64,000 nucleotides of DNA from Hevea brasiliensis (lineage: Eukaryota > Streptophyta > Magnoliopsida > Malpighiales > Euphorbiaceae): assembly GCF_030052815.1 (NCBI RefSeq), contig NC_079498.1, positions 89,180,273-89,244,272 of the forward strand, written 5' to 3'. Made by a program: the position numbers and the translations under genes. The notes below the pieces were generated by a model. It searched no databases. It was not told where the DNA came from and was given only the letters and a program-made list of their open reading frames with translations. Each line of letters begins with the position of its first letter. The stretch's first letter is position 1. Positions 23,796 to 36,486 of the stretch are shown piece after piece.

Positions 23796-26700
23796 TGTCA
23801 CACCCTACTCCTCGTAAGATGTAACATGATCTCGTAGTACACCTAATGAATTACCGTACTTCGCCTACCGATAACTCATTAAATCTACTACAAGGGATTT
23901 TAAAATAATTTCCGTTCATTTTGAAAGTGGTGGGTAAATTTTTCACAAATATTAAAAACCTTTATTTGAAATTTTGGTCATGGATCAATCCTCGATTAAA
24001 ATCTGGTGTTACGAATTTTTTTCAAAATTTCGACAGAGTGTCGGCTGTATTTTAAGAAAACAGTTCTTCAAAACCTGAAAAGAAAAAAACTCCCATTATT
24101 TTTACTCAACCACAACTCCAATACCAACCATTTTCATCTCCCAATTCAACACAATCAATTCAATTCAATATTCAAGCCATACTTTTCATAAGGAAAACCA
24201 TATATGGATTTCAAAACTCAGGAAGAAATTTGAATATCATACTCATTAGGGTAATAAAATTAATATTACAACAATATACAGGTAAATAAAATCTCAAATT
24301 AATATTACAATAATTATCTTTTTAATTACATACCCAAAATAATATTACAAAAGTTCTTGTACAACTGCTCAAATAAATTACATACATATAATTACATACA
24401 TACATCAAAATATAATGTACAAGGGTATACCTATGATATACCCGGACCTAATTCGAATGTGTCTTCAAGGTGCAGCTATAGGAAATCTCATTTGACTACT
24501 CTATCTTTACTTTCACCTGCGACAGCATACAAAGCTATCGCTGAGTGGTGAACTCAGTGGTGCACAACTATAATTTAAAATGTAATACAATATATATTGA
24601 CAAAATTATAGTAAATAATTTGAAAATCTTGAAATTCTTTAAAATTTCAAAATGTCAAAATATTCATTGCCAATAATTTAAATCATTTATTTAAGCGACC
24701 TTGATCAATAAATTCAACTTATCAAATCATAACTGGATATTTAAAGTAATTCCAGCAATTTATGGAAATAAGTATTAATTTCAATAAAATTAAGTATGCT
24801 TCAATCTCATTTAAAATCACAATTCCTTACTATTTAAAAACTATTCTTTATCTCACTAACTATGCAAGACTAATCCGTAAGGGCCATCTTTAGGGTGATT
24901 CTAACTCCCTATGGTCGGAGAGATCGAATCGCGATTCTAACTTTCTATGGTCGGGGAGATCGAATCATCGTGCACATTACAACACCACAATAATGCAACT
25001 TCCGAAAGGGCCAATGAAAAACTTAGATCTAACATCTAATAAGAGGAGAATCTAAGCATGTGCACGTACCATGGTAATCAAAACAAAGTTGACTCCATTG
25101 TCTCCTCAACAAATGAGAGAGACGGGTAATAACCTAGTCAAGCATCTATAGTGAGATATAAAACACATCATGAATCTCTTTGTCCTTTTTGTGAGCATAA
25201 ATCACAATACAATTCAATTCAAAGTCAATTTCAATATCCAATAATTTTTTTTTATGCCCATCACAATTCAAAACATATTTAATCCATTTCACATGTTAAG
25301 TATAAATTATTTTTCAAATCAAAATTTTCATGTAAACCATGTAAATGTATTTCAATCAAAATTTTTCCGAAGCCAGTTTCATTCAATTCATAACAAAATA
25401 AAATCATAATTAATTTCATTTTCTAAAAACTAAACTCATTTATACCATAACACATTTCAATAATCATTGAAATAAATTCAATAATTGGTAAACATAATAC
25501 ATAAAGAAACTAAAATCATTTAATCAAATAAAATATCCAAAACATGAACAATTTAAAACTAGTTATGCACAAACCTCTTTATTGACTAGTTTACTCCAAT
25601 TTTCGATTTTTCCTCGAAGATCCCTTTCCAATCTCTTTTTCAACTAAAACACATAATTTACAGTATTTCAGTACCATATCTCATAATTAATCCATTAATT
25701 TATTTCATGCCTACTTAATTGTAGCCTTAAATTTGCTTAAAATGGTATCATTTGAATTTTACATTTTGAGTCACTATTTATTGCATTATTCAAGTCAAAA
25801 TGTTGACTTTTTCCTACTAAATAGGTTTATTAATTTTAATTGCACTCGTATACTATATTTTGGGTGTCAATTTTATTGGCATTGATTGCCAATTCAATTT
25901 CTAATTTTAGTTTTGGTTCACTATTTTCTATTGTTCCATTGGTTTAGTTACTGTAGAAATTTGGCTAAGTGTCCTTTTATCAAAGTTGTTCCTTATTGTC
26001 TTAGCTTTAATTCCCTTTTGAATCACTCTATTTGGAGTTTTGTAGCTCAAGTTATGCCTATTTTTTTAAGGCTGGCCGGATTGGTTCAAACCCAGAAATT
26101 CTGGGCAATTTCTGGTTCTGGCAGTTTTGGTGTGCCAACTGCAGCTCACTTTTTGGATAAGTTATGGTCAGAATTTAGGTTTGTGTTCTCCATAAAAGTT
26201 GTAATGCTATGTCTCAGCTTTCCATTGGTATAAAATTCAGGTCATTTGGACATTTCTACACCAAGTTATGGCTAAATGAACAAGTACTGTTTATTTGGTC
26301 ATTTCTGTAAAATGGCAGTGTGCCTTACTAGGATTTGACCTAATTTTTCACCACTTTGTGCTCAGTTTTAGGGCAAGGTTTCTTCACCAAAATTGTTGCA
26401 TTATGTCTAAATCCAAAATTGTTGCATTATGTCTAAATTTTCATCTTCAATTAGCCTCACATCAATTAGAGCAACCAATTTCCAGCTATACCTATTTGAA
26501 TGGGTAAGGGTCAAGCTGTCCAAAATTGAATATCACACATTCACAATCCTATTTCAATTTTAACAATTCAAACACATTCTAAATTACACCAATTAACCAT
26601 TTTAAACCTCACTTAGGTCAAAGTACATCAATTTACCAAATTCTTAAATTTTTCCTCCAAAACCCTAAGGGTCAAGAACCCTAATTTATCAATAACTCTA

Positions 26701-27810
26701 ATTAATACAATTAAATGGTATACTTCACATTTTTACACTCATTCAAGCATGTTTACATAATTAATTTCATCAAAATCACTCAAATTTCCCTTCTCCCAAA
26801 CATGGCCAAACTTCAAGGGCTCCCTCATGTGCATGATTTTCATGATTCTTAGCATAAATTCATCAATTTCCTACTTGATTCAAGTATCTAAATCATAAAG
26901 ATAGAAATAATTTGAAGGAAAATCACTAACCTTTGTATAGCTTTTTAATCTTCTATTTTTTCAACTTTTTCTTCTTTCTTTCTCCTTCAATCTTCTTTCC
27001 AAGGTTTGATTATAATTTTTTTTCAAGGAAATTAAAGGATTTAGGGTGAAAATTGGGGTTTAGAAAGCTTAAGTATAAGCTTTCATAGAGGTTTCAAGAG
27101 AGAGAATTGGGAGAGTTAAAGGGAGAGAGAGTGTTGTCCATGTTGAAGAAGAAAGAACAAATTTTGATTTCTTTTTTTTTTTCCTAATTGGTCCCTTAAT
27201 ATAGTATTATCCCAAATTTTCATAATTAAAAATTAAAAGATTTAGGGTGTCATGGTGATGTCATAAAGGGGTTATTTTATTTTCTTTTCTTTTCCTTTCT
27301 TTTTCCTCACTTCTTTAATTTAATTAGATATTTTAAAATTTTTATTCCTCAGATTTTATTGGACAGTTAGATCATAAGTCACCTCTAGGGGTGAATTGAC
27401 CAATTTGCCCCTTTCCAATCAGATTGGGTTTATTAAAAATTCAGTATTTCTTTCGGAACCCTGACCTAATTATTTGATCTGGTTCTGTACCTCTTTCTGT
27501 GATTTTCACATTTCTCATAGCTTCGCAATTTTTCCTAGGACTACGATGTCACAATGTCCCGTGCGAATTTAGGGTTACAGTTGACTTCGCAGTCTCTTTC
27601 CGGCATGGTCACCCATCATTGTGACCCCCAGCTCAATTAACTTTTTATGTTCTATTTTTCTGATCTGTATTTGACCTTCTGGTAATCACTATTAATTCTT
27701 GTTCAGGGCTTTTTTAGATAACTTAAACATGGTTCTTATCCTCTTAATTATCCGGACCGACACCACCGGAAGAGTGATTTGCACAGGACTATGCATGGAG
27801 GGGTGTTACA
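23796..27810 (-). repeat. G1 3' LTR (4015 bp)
   Basis: It is bounded by TGTCACACCC and the reverse complement of TGTAACACCCC at a polypurine tract. It has a 36-bp tandem duplication (24897-24932 and 24933-24968) that is single in the 5' LTR (about 31640-31675), and a 26-bp tandem repeat near 26388-26440. About 720 bp at roughly 25945-26665 is absent from the 5' LTR. No gene is seen; open frames such as 25886-26233 and 26295-26507 lie wholly in the LTR. Confidence 0.9.
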
Positions 27811-27826
27811 ATTATCCCCCCCTTAA
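27811..27826 (-). other. Polypurine tract of G1
   Basis: The reverse complement is a purine run with a long G stretch followed by ATAAT, next to the LTR start TGTAACACCCC. GAGGACGAAATTTC lies just upstream. Confidence 0.85.
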
Positions 27827-27849
27827 AAGAAATTTCGTCCTCAAAATTT

Positions 27850-28017
27850 TGCCCGCTGTCAGTCCTTAAATAGTAGTTTGTATTGTTTTCTCACGTCTTT
27901 CCCACACTTCCATGTGGCTTCATAGTCTGAATGATGGTCCATAACACTTTACTCAATGGTATTTGTTTATTTCTTATCGATTTCGTCCCATGTGCTAACA
28001 TTCTTATGAATTCTCCA
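27850..28017 (-). pseudogene. G1 integrase C-terminal scrap
   Basis: DNA here aligns with the end of G2's integrase (about 34965-35115): matching pieces are the CTCACGTCTTTCCCAC, CTTCATAGTCTGAATGATGG and CCATGTGCTAACATTC stretches. In protein terms it covers the chromodomain-like tail and the HEVKQLRNK region. Stops and indels leave no open frame. Similarity ends near 28017, where the rest of integrase, RNase H and RT are missing. Confidence 0.65.
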
Positions 28018-29480
28018 TACTACTTACTTTAACTTGAATTAGGGACAACAAAGGTTGATCCTTATCCCACAATTTTGAGCTCCATGGTTGGGCTCTTAAC
28101 ACTGTCATAAGTTAACTTCCTTCAAAGCTCGTGCTTCTATGTGTTTATGCCATAATAAATATTTTTCCTAATGTCCTTCCTTTACCATCCTCACCCTTAC
28201 TTTTCTATTTACTTCTTTCTCCATTCCACAAATTAACTTTGATTATTTCACCCCTCAGTCTTATTTTCTTCCTTGACTCGACTGTCGAGTCAAAATTTGG
28301 TACCTCTTAACATCTTTAATAAATTCACTATACTTCGATATTACTCTGTTTTGGTCCTCTGACCATTCTAGTCAGCATTCTCTCACTAATATTCATAACA
28401 TTTCTTTATTACATTTGCACCAACTATTCAAATTTTCACTTCCTTATCTCTTTTATCTATCAATATTCTATAGTTTATTTTTCACTGATTTACAATCATT
28501 ACTTCCTCTTATACTGAACTATAATCTATCCTTTAATACCTTAAGAAAGGAGTCTATAGAACTGTCCTTTTTTTCTTGTCATGTACCAATCATAATCTAA
28601 TCATTATGGTTCGCACAATAAAATTGTGCTCTTTCTAAGAAATACCTGGCCAATAATTCTTATCCTATCTTTGTCTTAATTAGAATATCATTTTACACTT
28701 TATGATTATCATCCATAGCATCCTGTCTCCTTCAGGGGAACGAAATTTTTCTCTGTGCCTTGCTGTTACACTAATATAATACTGTTTTTCGCTAAACTTT
28801 AGGTGAAAGATCCATGACAATATCAAAATAATTATAAACCCCATATCAGAGACAGGATGAATTTACTGTGTAGGTGTTATCATTAATTTATGACTATACT
28901 AAAATCTCTAGTCTTATAGCAATTCCTGATGTATCGTAGTTTGGGTTAGATAACTGAGTTAATGACTCTAGCTATCTTATAACTATACCTTTTCAATATT
29001 CTAACTTTGGAGTTTTAAATCCCGGATTAGGATTTTCAAACTCATTTTCAATAAGAAAACTCTATCTTGTCATAACTATATCAAAACAAAAGCCGTTTGC
29101 AACTATTCTGATCTTGGTATACTATCGAGTAGTATGTAGCTCTACACAATAATCTCAAGTCAGTATTGTAATTTGCAGCTTACAGTATCAATATCAAGAA
29201 CATTGCATAGTTACTACTATACATCCCAATAGATCAAATTTTCCTATATCTTATCCTTCTCGAATTCATATCTTATTCTTATTATGGTACTCACTAATAT
29301 CTATCGGCGGTAATACCTTTATCCTCATCTAGGACGGCTATATTATTATAGTTCACTTTTAGGTCTTTTTACCTTGCACTAAACAGGCACACCAATTAAT
29401 TCTATAATTTATCGTATTCTAAGGGACGTCTCTCCCTAGCAACTGCTCCAAGACTGATTTCAATCACACTTATTATCGTA
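28018..29480 (-). other. G1 internal segment with part of the LARD-type core
   Basis: From about 28280 to 29410 this aligns in the same orientation with element A (about 3800-4930) and D (about 57500-58510). Clear anchors are TTTGGTCCTCTGACC near 28350, the CTACACAATAATCTCA block near 29140 and GGCACACCA near 29385. The stretch 28018-28280 is less clear. There is no coding potential. It replaces protease, RT, RNase H and most of integrase. G1 has a different LTR family from A, B and D, so the module is shared across families. Confidence 0.65.
29134..29402 (-). other. Conserved ~280-bp core block, copy in G1
   Basis: Aligns with 4655-4927 (A), 8599-8880 (B, opposite strand) and 58224-58507 (D). 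In G1 it lies about 1.1 kb after the PBS because a gag piece comes first. Confidence 0.55.
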
Positions 29481-29599
29481 GTCCTTATCCTAAAGGACTA
29501 GTCACTAAAGAATCAAAATTTATTTCCATGCAAAAGAATAACAACAAAATATATAATTCTAACGTTATCATATAAGTAAGTAGAGCCAGAAATCCAATA

Positions 29600-30350
29600 G
29601 TGCATAATTATTCCTTTCAAAAATTAAGAACATACCGGTAACTATGTCGGAAGTCTCCACTTTTCTCTCTTGAAGTGCGAGGTACACTCGGGTCGGTGTA
29701 CTACTCCATTCAGATTGATGCCTTATGCCCTGGCTGTCAGTAACACTTCATCTACCTTTACCTCTACCTCCATTACAGCCTCCACTAACTATCTGTGAAT
29801 CTCTAAAAGCAGAACCTTGGACTGATCCTTTTAGGGTAGTATGTGGCATAGGTCGACGTGTTGTAGTATAATCTTTGACGAAATGCCGGATTCTTCCATA
29901 ATTATAGCAGGCTCCAATGGCCTTACGATAAATGCCCCCATGTAACGTGCCACATACATTACAGACATGGATAGAGTAGGAACTTCTGGTTCTTTGATGA
30001 CTGGTTCTCGATTGCTTCTGCCCTGAAGATTTGCCTCATCATACTTAGAGGTTCGGGGTCATTCAAATTCTTTTCTCTTCCCCAAATTACTACTCGAACT
30101 CTGACCCATAGGTTTCTCACTCTTCTCTATTTCATATTGCCCTTGTGGGGGTTGGGTCTGTACTTGGACTTAGGTTGACAGGTTATCAGCCATTTACTAA
30201 AAGAAAGTGGTCATTTGCTGGGCCATTTGTGCGGTAATTTGTACAGGCGGGGCTGGTACAGTTAGGCCTTCAATACTCTGAGGAGCTGGGGCCTCACCTT
30301 GTACTTCCGCCATCACAAACTCTTCTATTGTCTCATCCTTCTCTTCCATA
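29600..30350 (-). pseudogene. G1 gag remnant
   Basis: The minus strand resembles G2's gag and zinc-knuckle region (38400-39545) at DNA level. The CTTCATCTACC to CAGAACCTTGGACTGATCC stretch near 29750-29830 matches the G2 area downstream of its zinc knuckle. The CCTTGTACTTCCGCCATC stretch and CATCCTTCTCTTCCATAT near 30300-30350 match the G2 gag start, giving an ATG at about 30347-30349. The central capsid domain is largely deleted. No functional protein. Confidence 0.65.
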
Positions 30351-30510
30351 TCTTTTCATAGAATTTTCTATTTCCTGTACCACCAACATAAGGAGATTTC
30401 TCCCCGTTAGTTCATATTTATGATGTAAATGCACTATATGTATCAAACATTTGAGCAGTTGTATTTACCAACAAAATATGTCAAATTCACAGTTCAAAAT
30501 TTACTTTAAA

Positions 30511-30528
30511 ACCATTGCTCTGATACCA
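30511..30528 (-). other. Primer-binding site of G1
   Basis: The reverse complement is TGGTATCAGAGCAATGGT, initiator tRNA-Met type, about 10 bases from the LTR end. Confidence 0.88.
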
Positions 30529-30538
30529 CTAAAAAACA

Positions 30539-31699
30539 TGACACACCCTACTCCTCATAAGACGTAATATGATCCCATAGTACACCTAATGAATTACCAA
30601 ACTTCGCCTACCGATAACTCATGAAATCTACTACAAGGGATTTTAAAACAATTTCCATTCATTTTGAAAGTGGTGGGTAAATTTTTCACAAATATTAAAA
30701 ACCTTTATTTGAAATTTTGGTCATGGATCAATCCTTGATTAAAATCTGGTGTTATGAATTTTTTTCAAAATTTCGGCAGAGTGTCGGCTTTATTTTGAGA
30801 AAGCAGTTCTTCAAAACCTGAAAAGAAAAACACTTCCATTATTTTTACTCAACCACAACTCCAATACCAATCATTTTCATCTCCCAATTCAATACAATCA
30901 ACTCAATTCAATATTCAAGCCATAGTTTTCATAAGAAAAACCATACATGGATTTCAAAACTCAGGAAGAAATTTGAATATCATACTCATTAAGGTAATAA
31001 AATTAATATTACAAATAATATACAAGTAAATAAAATCTCGAATTAATATTACAATAATTTTCATTTTAATTACATACCCAAAATAATATTATAAAAGTTC
31101 TTGTGCAACTGCTCAAATAAATTACATACATATAATTACATGTATACATCAAAATCTAATGTACAAGGATATACCTATGATATACTCGGAGCTAATCCGA
31201 ATGTGTCTTCAAAGGGCAGCTACTGGAAATCTCATTCGGTTGCTTTATCTTTGCTTTCACCTGCGACAACATATAAAACTATCACTGAGTAGTGAATTCA
31301 GTGGTGCACAACTATAATTTGAAATATAATATAATATACATTGACAAAATTATAGCAAATAGTTTAAAAATCATGAAATTTATCAAAATTCCAAAATGTC
31401 AAAATATTCGTTGTCAATAATATAAATCATTTGTTTAAGCGACCTTAATCAATAAATTTTATTTATCAAATCATAACTGGACATTTAAAGTAATTCCAGC
31501 AATTTATGGAAATAAATATTAATTTCAATAAAATTAAGTATGCTACAATCTCATTTAAAATAACAATTCCTTACTATTTAAAAAATATTCTTTATCTCAT
31601 TAACTATACAAAACTATTACGTAAGGACTATCTTCAGGGCGATTCTAACTCCCTATGGTCAGAGAGATCGAATCATTGTGCACATTACAACACCGCAAT
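30539..31699 (-). repeat. G1 5' LTR, PBS-proximal part
   Basis: It starts TGACACACCC and aligns with 23796-24985 of the 3' LTR. It ends in GCAAT (31695-31699), the left target duplication of G2. Confidence 0.9.
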
Positions 31700-34338
31700 T
31701 GTCACACCTTATCCCTTGTAAGGCATGACATGTTCCCGTAGCATGCCTAATGAATCACCGAACTCCATCTACCGATAACCCATTAGTTATGCTACAAAGG
31801 ATTTTAAAACAAACCATAGCTTTTTATCTTATTAATTCTTTTGCGGAAAACTGTATGAGAATAGTTAAAATTCCATGCAAGCATTCATTGGAAATAATGA
31901 TAGACTAAATATTGCAAAAGTTACATTTTCATAAGTCTCAAAGTAAAATAAAAAATAATTACAAACTCTAAATGTGATAGCAATGCAATGTTTTTAAATA
32001 CAAACTGCTCAATGTCCGTACATCCATGCATATAGGTACAAAATACATCAAAAGAAAATTACAGGGGTACGACTACAATATATACCCACAAACAATACCA
32101 AAATGCTACTTCCAAGTCTCTCACTCGACAGCTTTCTCCTTTCCCTTACCTGCGACAGCATAAAGAAGCTATCGCTGAGTATATCACTCAGTGGTGCACA
32201 ACTAATAACTTTAAAACTTAAAATAAAACATAATTTGTCAAAGCATAATAAATCACATTTTTCTTAAGCATGAAAACTTCACAATAGTTCTAAGTTCATA
32301 AGAGTCATTTATTGGAATAACATTTCAAATGAGAAATTACACTTCATAAATCACAATTCACAAAGCATTAGTGTTGCCAACATCAACACACAGTTCAGGC
32401 CATGATACAAAATTTCACGATCAGTGCCGTGTTGTACACCACGACAAAGCAATCTCAACCTCACTAACCGTTATTAATGAGGGAAGGGCTAGCTAGCTAA
32501 TGAGTACTCATGTAGTCTTACCCCACTAACCATTATTAATGGGAGACATAATCAATATCAATTATAAAACCCCAAGTAGCCGTTACTACTGGAGAGTTCC
32601 GAAGGGACTGTCATGCTAACTATGGTTTCAAAACAACTTTCAAGAGTTTCTAAATCAATAATCACGTTTGCAAAACAATAGCATATTCAAATCATCATAA
32701 AATCCATAAAAGGGGTGGCAACACACAAATTCCTCAAATACAAGAGAAAAACATACCTCATTCAAAATAAACTCATTTCAAATCAAACTCATTCAAATAA
32801 ACTTATTCAAATCAATTTACGAAGCTAAAACAAAGAAAAATGTTAGTTGTGCACAAACCTTCAATGCTCTCCTTTATTGTTACCTACTTCTCCTTGTCCG
32901 TTCCAACTTCTTTTTCTACTAAAAATACACAAATAGAATACCTCAATACCAATCTCAATTGCTGCCAAGAACTGATTATATGCATGTCTAATGCATCCCA
33001 AGTTAGCTTTGAAAATTTTAGAATATTTTAGTTTTGGGACAGCTTGGTGCCCCAATCTTTGAACCCAATTTTTACCTAGTTTCGATCATAATTTGGTGAG
33101 GTGTTCTTCATGAAAATTGTTCATTTAGGTCTTAACTTTATTTTCCTTTTTGAATCGCCTAATTCGGAGCTGTGTAGCTCAAGTTATGCCCAAAACACCA
33201 TTACTATTCACGTCACTGTTCATGCTGCAGATTTTGTTCTGGCAGATTTATCGATCCAACTTCGTTCAGCAATTTGACCAAGTTAAGTCCATAATTTGGT
33301 CTAATTTTCTTCATATGAAATATTCTACTATGTCTTAGGTTTCCATCAGTTTAAGAATCGCCTAAATCGGAGTTTTCTAGAGAGAGTTATAGCCTTGCAA
33401 AATTTACTGTTCATTTGGCAATTCTGCAGTTTTGCAGATTCAGTAACTCAACTTTGCTCAATAATTTGATTGGGTTAATGGCATAATTTGGGTTTGTATT
33501 CTTCATAAAAGTTTTAGGTCTATATCTCATCTAACTACTGGTAAAATTTCAGGTCATTTTGACCTGCTTAGCTCGAGTTATGACCCAAACACGATTACTG
33601 TTCATGTATACTGTTCATACTGCAATTTTTCAAGTTTGGTCAGTTTGTTCACTAGGTTTTGGTCACTTTTTGGGCATGCTTCCTAAATGAAAATTGTGTC
33701 ATTTAGTGCCTATTTTCAGTCTCAATTGGTCCCATACCAATTGGACTTGTAAAATTTCATATTTTGTCCCTCAAAGTTGACTTTTGGTCATGCTTCATAC
33801 CCAATCCGAATTTGGCTTTGTTTTAAACACTTCTCACACACTTAACTAGGTCACAAATGGCCATTTCTTTCCTTAAACTATGTTAAAGACATTATTTAGC
33901 ACTTCTTCACATTTTTTGTCTCTAAACCCTAATGTTCAAAACTCTAATTTTTCTCCCATTTGGCCAAAACCCTAGTTTAGGTTCCATATATGTTTTCTTT
34001 CATTTTCTTATGAAATTTCATCATAAATTAACTTCATTCAAAGCTTATACAACTAATCTAAAATGAAAAGAAAATTACCTCTTGTTGATTTCTTTCCAAC
34101 TTCACTTTTCTTCCAATTCTTGTTCTCCTTGCTTTTAATCTCTCAATCAAAGATCTCTTTGATGTTTTCTTTTAGTGGGCTATGGAATTTATGAAGGGAA
34201 TTTAATGGAATTAAAACTTGGGAGGGGAAATCAATGAGGGGAAGAAGTGGAAGAAGAAGAGAAAAAGAGAGAGAGAAAGAGAGAGGAGAGGGTGGTGGCC
34301 TCTTATAAAAAAAAGAAATGAAGAAGACATTTGTCTTC

Positions 34339-34392
<54 letters not shown>

Positions 34393-34904
34393 CCCCAAAA
34401 TTAACTTATTAAAATTATAAATTTTAATTGTACCATAAGGATAATTAAACTTAAATTTTTATTCCCTTTTTTTTACTTAATTTTTCCTTTTAATTAAATA
34501 ATTAAATTTAACTATCAAAAGCCCATAAGTCTTTCATTTTAATTTTGTTATAATGGAAATGAAAGTTTAAGTTTTCATTTCTTAAATTTTCCCTTACATA
34601 TTTTTACTTGAATTTTTCTTCAATTTTTACCCCATAATTCAATTCATTAATTTCATTTAATTTAATTGACATTTTGGTCAAAAGTCAACTCTTGAGGTGA
34701 ATTGACCAAAATGCCCCTCATCGGGTCATAATCCTTCTTTTTATAATATCCGATGAGTCCTTAGCTTTTTTGTTCACTAGAATTTTTTTTGTGTCTATCT
34801 CAATTAATTTTCTATTTATTTTTGGTCCTTAAGGTGTTTTTGAATAGTATTAGTCACGGATGAAAAATGGTACTATTCATAACTCGGAGGTTCGGGGTGT
34901 TACA
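31700..34904 (-). repeat. G2 3' LTR (3205 bp)
   Basis: It pairs with 39739-42941. It holds a (TA)n tract at 34344-34388 and a GA-rich stretch at 34247-34290. Open frames here (for example 32840-33031, 33150-33338) recur in the other LTR because the DNA is repeated; they are not genes. Confidence 0.95.
34344..34388. repeat. (TA)n microsatellite in G2 3' LTR
   Basis: A TA run of about 45 bases. The sister LTR has a slightly different, interrupted run at 42380-42421. Confidence 0.93.
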
Positions 34905-34921
34905 ATTCTCCCCTCCTTAAA
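34905..34921 (-). other. Polypurine tract of G2
   Basis: The reverse complement reads AAGGAGGGGAGAAT and abuts TGTAACACC. GAGGATGAAATTT lies upstream. Confidence 0.88.
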
Positions 34922-34952
34922 AATAAATTTCATCCTCGAAATTTGCCTGGTC

Positions 34953-36401
34953 TCAGTCTCTGAATAGCTGTGGGTGCTGTCTCCTCATGTCCTCCTCATG
35001 CTCCCATGTAGCCTCTTGGCTTGAATGATGGTTCCACAGTACTTTGACTAGAGGTATATGTTTGTTCCTCAGCTGCTTAACCTCATGTGCTAAGATCTTT
35101 ATTGGCTCTTCATCATATGTCAGGTCTGGATTCACCTCAATCTCCTCTATTGGCAAAATGTGAGAGGGGTCTGATCTGTACCTCCTCAACATGGAGATAT
35201 GGAAGACATTGTGAATCTTTTCCAACTCTGGAGGCAATGCAAGTCTATATGCCAATGGACCCACTTTTTCCAGAACCTCATACGGCCCAATGAAGCGAGG
35301 ACTTAGTTTTCCCTTTCTACCAAACCTCATGATCCTCTTCCATGGGGAAACTTTCAGGAACACCTTGTCACCCACACTATACCGAATATCTCTTCTCTTT
35401 AGGTCAATGTAGGACTTCTGTCTATCCGTTGCAACTTTGAGTCTGTCGCTAATGAGCTTAACCTTTTCTTACATGCATTGCACTAATTCTGGACTAATCA
35501 ACTTCCTCTCGCCCACTTCATCCCAACACAAAGGAGTTCTACACTTCCTGCCGTAAAGTGCTTCGTATGGAGGCATTCCGATGCTTGACTGATAACTGTT
35601 GTTGTAGGCAAATTCAATTAAAGGCAAGTGTGTGTCCCAACTCCCTTCAAACTCAATCACATAAGCCCGAAGCATATCCTCCAAAATCTGAATGATCCTT
35701 TCAGACTGGCCGTCTGTCTGTGGATGGAATGCTGTACTAAAGTTCAATCTAGTCCCTAGGGCTTTTTGGAGACTACCCCAGAATCTAGAAGTGAACCTAG
35801 GATCTCTATCAGACACAATAGACATTGGCACTCCATGCAACCTCACAACATCATCAATGTACAGTTTGGCCAATCTTTCCAAGCTGTAATCCATTCTCAC
35901 TAGCAAAAAGTGTGCAGACTTGGTCAATCTATCAACAATAACCCAAACTGCATCATGATTCTTTTGTGTACGTGGAAGTCCTGTCACGAAATCCATAGTG
36001 ATTCTTTCCCATTTCCATTCGGGAATTGGCAATGGCTGTAGCAACCCTGCAGGCACTTGGTGTTCTGCCTTTACTTGCTGACAAGTTAGGCATTTGGCAA
36101 CATATTCTGCAATGTCTTTCTTCATTCCTCTCCACCAATAGTGCTCTTTCACACTTCTATACATTTTGGTTCCACCAGGGTGCATTGCAAAAGGTGAATC
36201 ATGTGCTTCCTTTAAAATGGTCTGCCTCAGTTCAACATTCTCAGGAATGCACATTCTGCCCTTATATAACAACAAGCCCTCATCATTTACTGATAATTCT
36301 GTTTTCTTGCCATCCCGAGCTTCTTCCATCAACTTCACATACTTATCATCCTCCTGTGCAACTGCTTTAATTTGTTTTGCTAGCATTGGCTTCACTTCCA
36401 A
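34953..36401 (-). pseudogene. G2 integrase with chromodomain-like tail, one internal stop
   Basis: Integrase inserts retroelement cDNA into the genome. The open part from 36401 has the zinc-binding domain (HDSPFAMHPG, YWWRGMKKDIAEYVAKCLTC) near residues 67-112. The catalytic core follows with WERITMDFVTGLP (first Asp), VSDRDPRFTSRFW (second Asp) and TDGQSERIIQILEDML (Glu), so the DDE triad is intact. A TAA at 35469-35471 interrupts the frame after PELVQCM. The same frame continues as the C-terminal domain (GDKVFLKVSPWKR, FIGPYEVLEKVGPLAYRL) and ends HSSQEATWEHEEDMRRQ..., a chromodomain-like tail that in chromoviruses helps target heterochromatin. It is offset by a frameshift from RNase H upstream. 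Confidence 0.92.
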
Positions 36402-36486
36402 GTAGCTACCATCTGCCCATCTTCATTAATCTCCAAATTAGCATGCAATGCCCTTAATTCATGCACCATGGATAAAGGAGAAACCC

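Noticed and set aside
32840..33338. Frames repeated at 40879-41377
   Set aside because: They look conserved only because they are the two LTRs of G2; no similarity to proteins is recognised.
34218..34412. Basic frame ending in Ile-Tyr repeats
   Set aside because: It is a GA-rich tract followed by a (TA)n microsatellite in the G2 LTR.
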